Position numbers and translations under genes: made by a program
In this document: piece after piece, positions 59,981 to 64,000 of the stretch
Layout of the letters: each line of letters begins with the position of its first letter
How positions within the stretch are numbered: the stretch's first letter is position 1
From: Liolophura sinensis
Lineage: Eukaryota > Mollusca > Polyplacophora > Chitonida > Chitonidae
DNA: 64,000 nt
Direction: 5' to 3'
Assembly: GCF_032854445.1 (NCBI RefSeq)
Contig: NC_088305.1
Coordinates: 3,169,001 to 3,233,000, forward strand
The notes under the pieces: model-generated
What the model saw: the letters and a program-made list of their open reading frames with translations, nothing else
Database searches by the model: none
Told to the model about the DNA's origin: nothing

Positions 59981-60876
59981 GTATCGCCAAAAACAAAAAT
60001 ACTGTCGCGCAAGATAAATCAATGATGTTTTTTGTGAAGGGGTGGGGATGCGGTGGGGAGGGGGTCGTGTGAATTAGAGAATTTGAGAATTTTACCACAC
60101 TCTCTGTTCGCGGTGTCTAATTAGTCAGAATAGACGGTCAAGGGCTCTCCTTATCTTCCAGCTGAGCATACCTCTACACCAAACATGGGACAGTTTCCCA
60201 GTAATTTGCCCGGACACTCCGATTTCTTGACTCCCGTCTTCTACTGATTGTCATCATATAAGTTACTAATTGTTCAATATGAAATAAATGAATTAATGAA
60301 TTTGTCATAAAATAGGGAAAATGCCCAAGTGGGTTGTGTGTTATGTTGACCCCTCAGGTCTATCAGTCACTGTTTTGCGTGATTCTTTGGGAGCATCAGT
60401 CCGCGGCGACTTCTCATGGGGAACGCACCCCCGGGCTAGCCACTTTACCAACACTTTAGAGGGGAAAAGACAGCTGCCGAGAGGCCGGAAGAGGCTAGAG
60501 CGAAAAACGCATCCAAGTCATCAACAAATTATGGCGGGGCAGATGCAAGGGAAAACAGGCGTTTAGGCATCAACATAATTAAAGCACCCAGCTCTTGCTG
60601 AATGTACAACTCCAGCTATTTGATTTCGATGAGTTTCCCTTCCGTGTAAAATACCGACAGACCACAGGACCGGTTCAGCTGTCTGCATCCAGCGGCTATC
60701 GGCATTGGTACAGAACACGTGCAATACGCAGATAGCTCTCCTGTCCGTGTTATTTAGTAATTGTGGAGCCAAGAAATTACATATGTAGCACATATTTATA
60801 ATCCCGTGAAGCAAAGACAGCAGTTCGTGTTGACTTTTGGTATCTCCAATCAGGACAGGTGCATTGTATTTTGAAA
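59981..60876. other. Unassigned DNA
   Basis: No gene or repeat family recognised; a G-rich patch lies at 60042-60065. Confidence 0.5.
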
Positions 60877-61105
60877 GACTACAGCACAGAGAGTGAAACC
60901 AAAGCAGCGACGAGAGTGTGACAGTTGGTAAACGCAGCCTCTTGTCAATTTACCTCAGTTAGGGTTTGTCCTAACTGAGCATGCACCAAGCGGCTTAAGT
61001 GGAATTAGGTAAAATAAATATACATTGACGTTAATGACAATAAAACGTTATGCATTCGACGTTACAGGCCATGAATCGATCAGAAAGCTTTGCTGTCATC
61101 ACATT
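60877..61105 (+). repeat. Dispersed repeat family D, copy 2
   Basis: 'agactacagcacagagagtg', 'aaaccaaagcagcgacgaga', 'gtcaatttacctcagttagg' and 'tgctgtcatcaca' match copies 1 and 3 in order. Its start is very close to copy 3 over about 40 bp. Confidence 0.7.
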
Positions 61106-61560
61106 TAATATAAAAACACATTAAAACAAAGGGAGCATTATTTTAGCTCAGCCTACGAATCTGTGGGTGGTTCGGTCAGGCTATTTCACTTCTTTTAGAT
61201 GTTCAGTGTCACAAATTTCAGCAGTCGATGTACACAACCCCACAAGAAAATCGACAGGCCAAAGCAACTGACAGATGATCACATAGGCGGAAAACACAAC
61301 TGCATGCGTCACGAAAGCCGTGGGTATAATATTTGTATGTTTTGTGGTTACCCTGTTGGAATTTGGTTACCTAGGTATAATCACCCTATGCACGTATATT
61401 TATTTTGTGTAAGCGGTTATCCTGGTGATATTTGGTTACCTTATTTATTCTGTGTATCACATACATCTGTAGCCTACATTGTACAATATTTCATTGAAAA
61501 ATAAACTGATGAATGCTGAGAACATGCATTTGATCACAGCACTATACTTCTCGGGTAGAA
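61106..61560. other. Unassigned DNA
   Basis: It contains a local repeat of 'ggttaccctgttggaatttg' at 61347 and a similar 'ggttatcctggtgatatttg' at 61415; no gene seen. Confidence 0.5.

Positions 61561-61629
<69 letters not shown>
61561..61629. repeat. (TA)n microsatellite
   Basis: About 34 uninterrupted TA units. Confidence 0.98.
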
Positions 61630-61631
<2 letters not shown>

Positions 61632-62949
61632 CATAAAATAGGGTAGGGATGACAGAGTAATAAAGTGAATGTCTTTGTATTCCGACTGCAATTTGGAACG
61701 TCTTGTTATATGATATATGCATAGATATACTATTAAACGCATAAGTATGAAATAAAGTAACGTTCGGAATGAAACTTGTTTGTCATCGAACGAAACAGGG
61801 TGTTGCCTGTTCTGTAGCCTATATTCATCTCTCACGACTTCTGTCTCAGCTGTCGTCTGTTGGATGTTTGGGTTTGATGTCTCAGCCCACGATTTCGGAG
61901 TTAGCCAGAACGATCATGTCTATACAAGTTTGTATGGCATTGTTACACGTGCAACTGAATGCTGCATCATATCCTGTGTGCTGTGTAGAAGAATACCGCA
62001 GCAGTTCTTGTATTGGCTGGATTCTGTTTATTACAGAAAAAGGCAAATGAATGTATGTTCGTGAATATACAGAACTACGATATCTGTAACAAATGTTAAC
62101 TTTTTTACGCCCTATACTGTGAAGCCATAGTATGCAAAGATGTTACATAAATGAACAGTTATCGATGCAATCGATGAGTGTTTTCTGGCGAACAGAGATC
62201 AAATCCGATAGGTGTCTTTACATACGGTTAAAGGGCAAAACCAAGGTTTGGGTGACGTAAGCGGAAGCAGCGGCGTCCTCGGGTTATAGAAATAACTCGT
62301 GTCTGATTGGCCAAATCTAATAACATGGTGAAGCTTTCGGGTGTCTCAATGTGCGCGATTTTGTTTACTTTGAAATGATATTCGATATCTTGGTTATGCA
62401 ACATCACCAAATTAAAAAAAAAACTGTGCTTTTTTACACCTCTAGTGCAATACTTTATCGATGCATATGAACACATTTGGACTTGTGTTGGCTTTTCTTT
62501 TAAAAGTGAAAAAGTATACCTCCATACTTACCACCATAAGACAGGTCGAGCCCTTTTGAACATATTCTTTGTTCCTGCCATTGCATTGACGTTTAGTGGG
62601 CACTAGGGAAACTGGTAACGCATTATTGGTGCATTGCAACGAGATAATGTTCAATCCAGCTTGGTCCCGAAGTGCCATTGTGCGGGACAAGTTTTTCGTC
62701 ATTTGTGACGAATGTCACACACCAATCCAAAATAAGTAAACAAACATGGAGGAAATGGGACTTGTGGCGTGGGAGTGGAGTGCTGTGGGGTGGGATGGGG
62801 TCGGTTTGGGAGATTTAGGGTGGGGGATGCTGAGTAAGAGATCATTACACTTATCTGTATGTTGCTTATGTTATAAACGAGACAACAGTTTGCAACCAAC
62901 GTTTAGATTGGTGTTCACATTTTTGTGTTGTTTCTGATAAAAATGTAAA
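61630..62949. other. Unassigned DNA with a G-rich patch
   Basis: No gene recognised. 62749-62830 is G-rich on the plus strand (repeated GGGTGGGATGGGG-type runs). Confidence 0.45.
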
Positions 62950-63240
62950 AAGACGACAGCACAGAGAGTAAAACCAGAGCAGCGATGACAGAGTGATAAT
63001 TCGCAAATGGTCACAGGCAACAAGTGGTACAGGGTCTCTTGTTAATTTACCTCACTTTGGCTTTTATTCTAACTGTTTATTTAAATGCTTAAACAATAAA
63101 ATATTACACGTATCAAAGCGCCATAGCTAAAGCAGAATTAAGTCATGAAAAGTACGCATTGATATTAATTGCAATACATTAGACGTCGCTGATCTAGAAT
63201 TACTCAAAATGCTGTCTTATCATCACAATCAACATACGCT
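62950..63240 (+). repeat. Dispersed repeat family D, copy 3
   Basis: 'agacgacagcacagagagta', 'accagagcagcgatgacaga', 'gttaatttacctcac', 'tagaattactcaaaatgctg' and 'cttatcatcacaatcaacat' match copy 1 across almost the whole length. Confidence 0.75.
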
Positions 63241-64000
63241 TTAACACGGCGTAGAGGGACCAGGCACCCATGATGCTTAGTCTACCAGCAAAACCCTTTA
63301 CACCCTACTCAACCTTATAAGATGTCCCGTTTGTATACGCCCTAAGTAGATACAATACGCGAATACAGAAACTTAAGGCCAAAGTGGTCTTCAAAGAAAC
63401 GACGGAAGAACAAAACCCGCTTGAGTAATTGTGTATTTCATATAAAATTTATTTTCTTCAATATAGACTTCAGGAGGTTTGAATGCATGTCAGTCGTGCA
63501 CACAAAATAAATGTATCGATGTATCCAAAAGTTTGGGCCCATATAAAAAACATTAGCAAAGGTTCACACGAATTGGGAATCTTAAGACACAGTACAATAA
63601 AGACACATGTGTCAACTTATCCATGACGGTCATGTTGTTTACCTTGTTGAAAGGGATCAGCCACCACCCATCCTTCATACGCCTGTAGACAGCCTTTATT
63701 AAAAGGCCTTCATGACGACCTAACGTTTACTTGAGAGGTTTTAACGTTTAACTTACCGGAAGGGTAAAATCCATTCCGGGAAAGTTTTAACAATAAACCA
63801 TACTTGGTTGTTTCATGTATATACTAAGAACTGACGGGCGTGTTTTAACACTAAATGCAGGTGACACATACAACATTAAAATTATTTACATAAAAATCGC
63901 TCACTCATTTCATCATGCAGATATTTACAAACTGACAAACTACCTTCGTCAAATGATAGTTTGACTTGAACAAAATCTTTAAATAAAACAAAGCTGTTGG
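63241..64000. other. Unassigned DNA to the window end
   Basis: No gene or repeat family recognised. Confidence 0.45.

Overview
The window is animal nuclear DNA: AT-rich, with a spliced gene (GT-AG introns, coding exons of 75-160 nt plus one very long last exon) and abundant tRNA-derived SINEs with short target-site duplications. The gene family and the SINE style (a 3' end reading 'ttgagtacggcgtaaaaca' followed by an AATA-type tail) suggest a lophotrochozoan, most likely a mollusc. That placement is inference. There are no prokaryotic operons, rRNA or CRISPR arrays.

One gene is clearly present. Positions 2074-10119 (+) hold the 3' eight coding exons of an MRL-family adaptor (MIG-10 / RIAM / lamellipodin; Drosophila pico). 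The exons encode a basic coiled coil, a Ras-association (RA) domain, a linker, a pleckstrin-homology (PH) domain and an 888-residue proline-rich tail: 1,153 residues in all, in frame, with consensus splice sites. The N-terminal exons lie upstream of the window. The 3' UTR probably runs to an AATAAA at 12667, with two Pumilio-type motifs shortly before it. Notably, the long tail has no canonical [F/L]PPPP Ena/VASP ligand.

From about 12.7 kb to the end I find no convincing gene. This 51 kb is a repeat landscape: (i) SINE family 1, roughly 25 copies on both strands, several with 10-13 bp duplications; (ii) SINE family 2, with a different tRNA-like head and a CTCA tail, four copies or pieces; (iii) fragments of a third family; (iv) a 5'-truncated, frameshifted non-LTR retrotransposon at 27 kb; (v) a palindromic, non-coding MITE-like family at 16, 21.5, 39.3 and 41.3-41.8 kb; (vi) an unnamed dispersed repeat at 0.7, 60.9 and 63 kb; (vii) many minisatellites, including a 38-bp array at 18.4-19.3 kb and a 43-bp array at 14.5-15.0 kb.

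The most interesting non-genic pattern is that SINEs sit inside or directly beside tandem arrays. The 34.3-35.5 kb minisatellite is interrupted by one copy of each SINE family, and the 65-bp array at 59.3-60.0 kb is interrupted by a full SINE family 2 copy. Calls rest on reading the sequence and remembered family features; no database search was possible.
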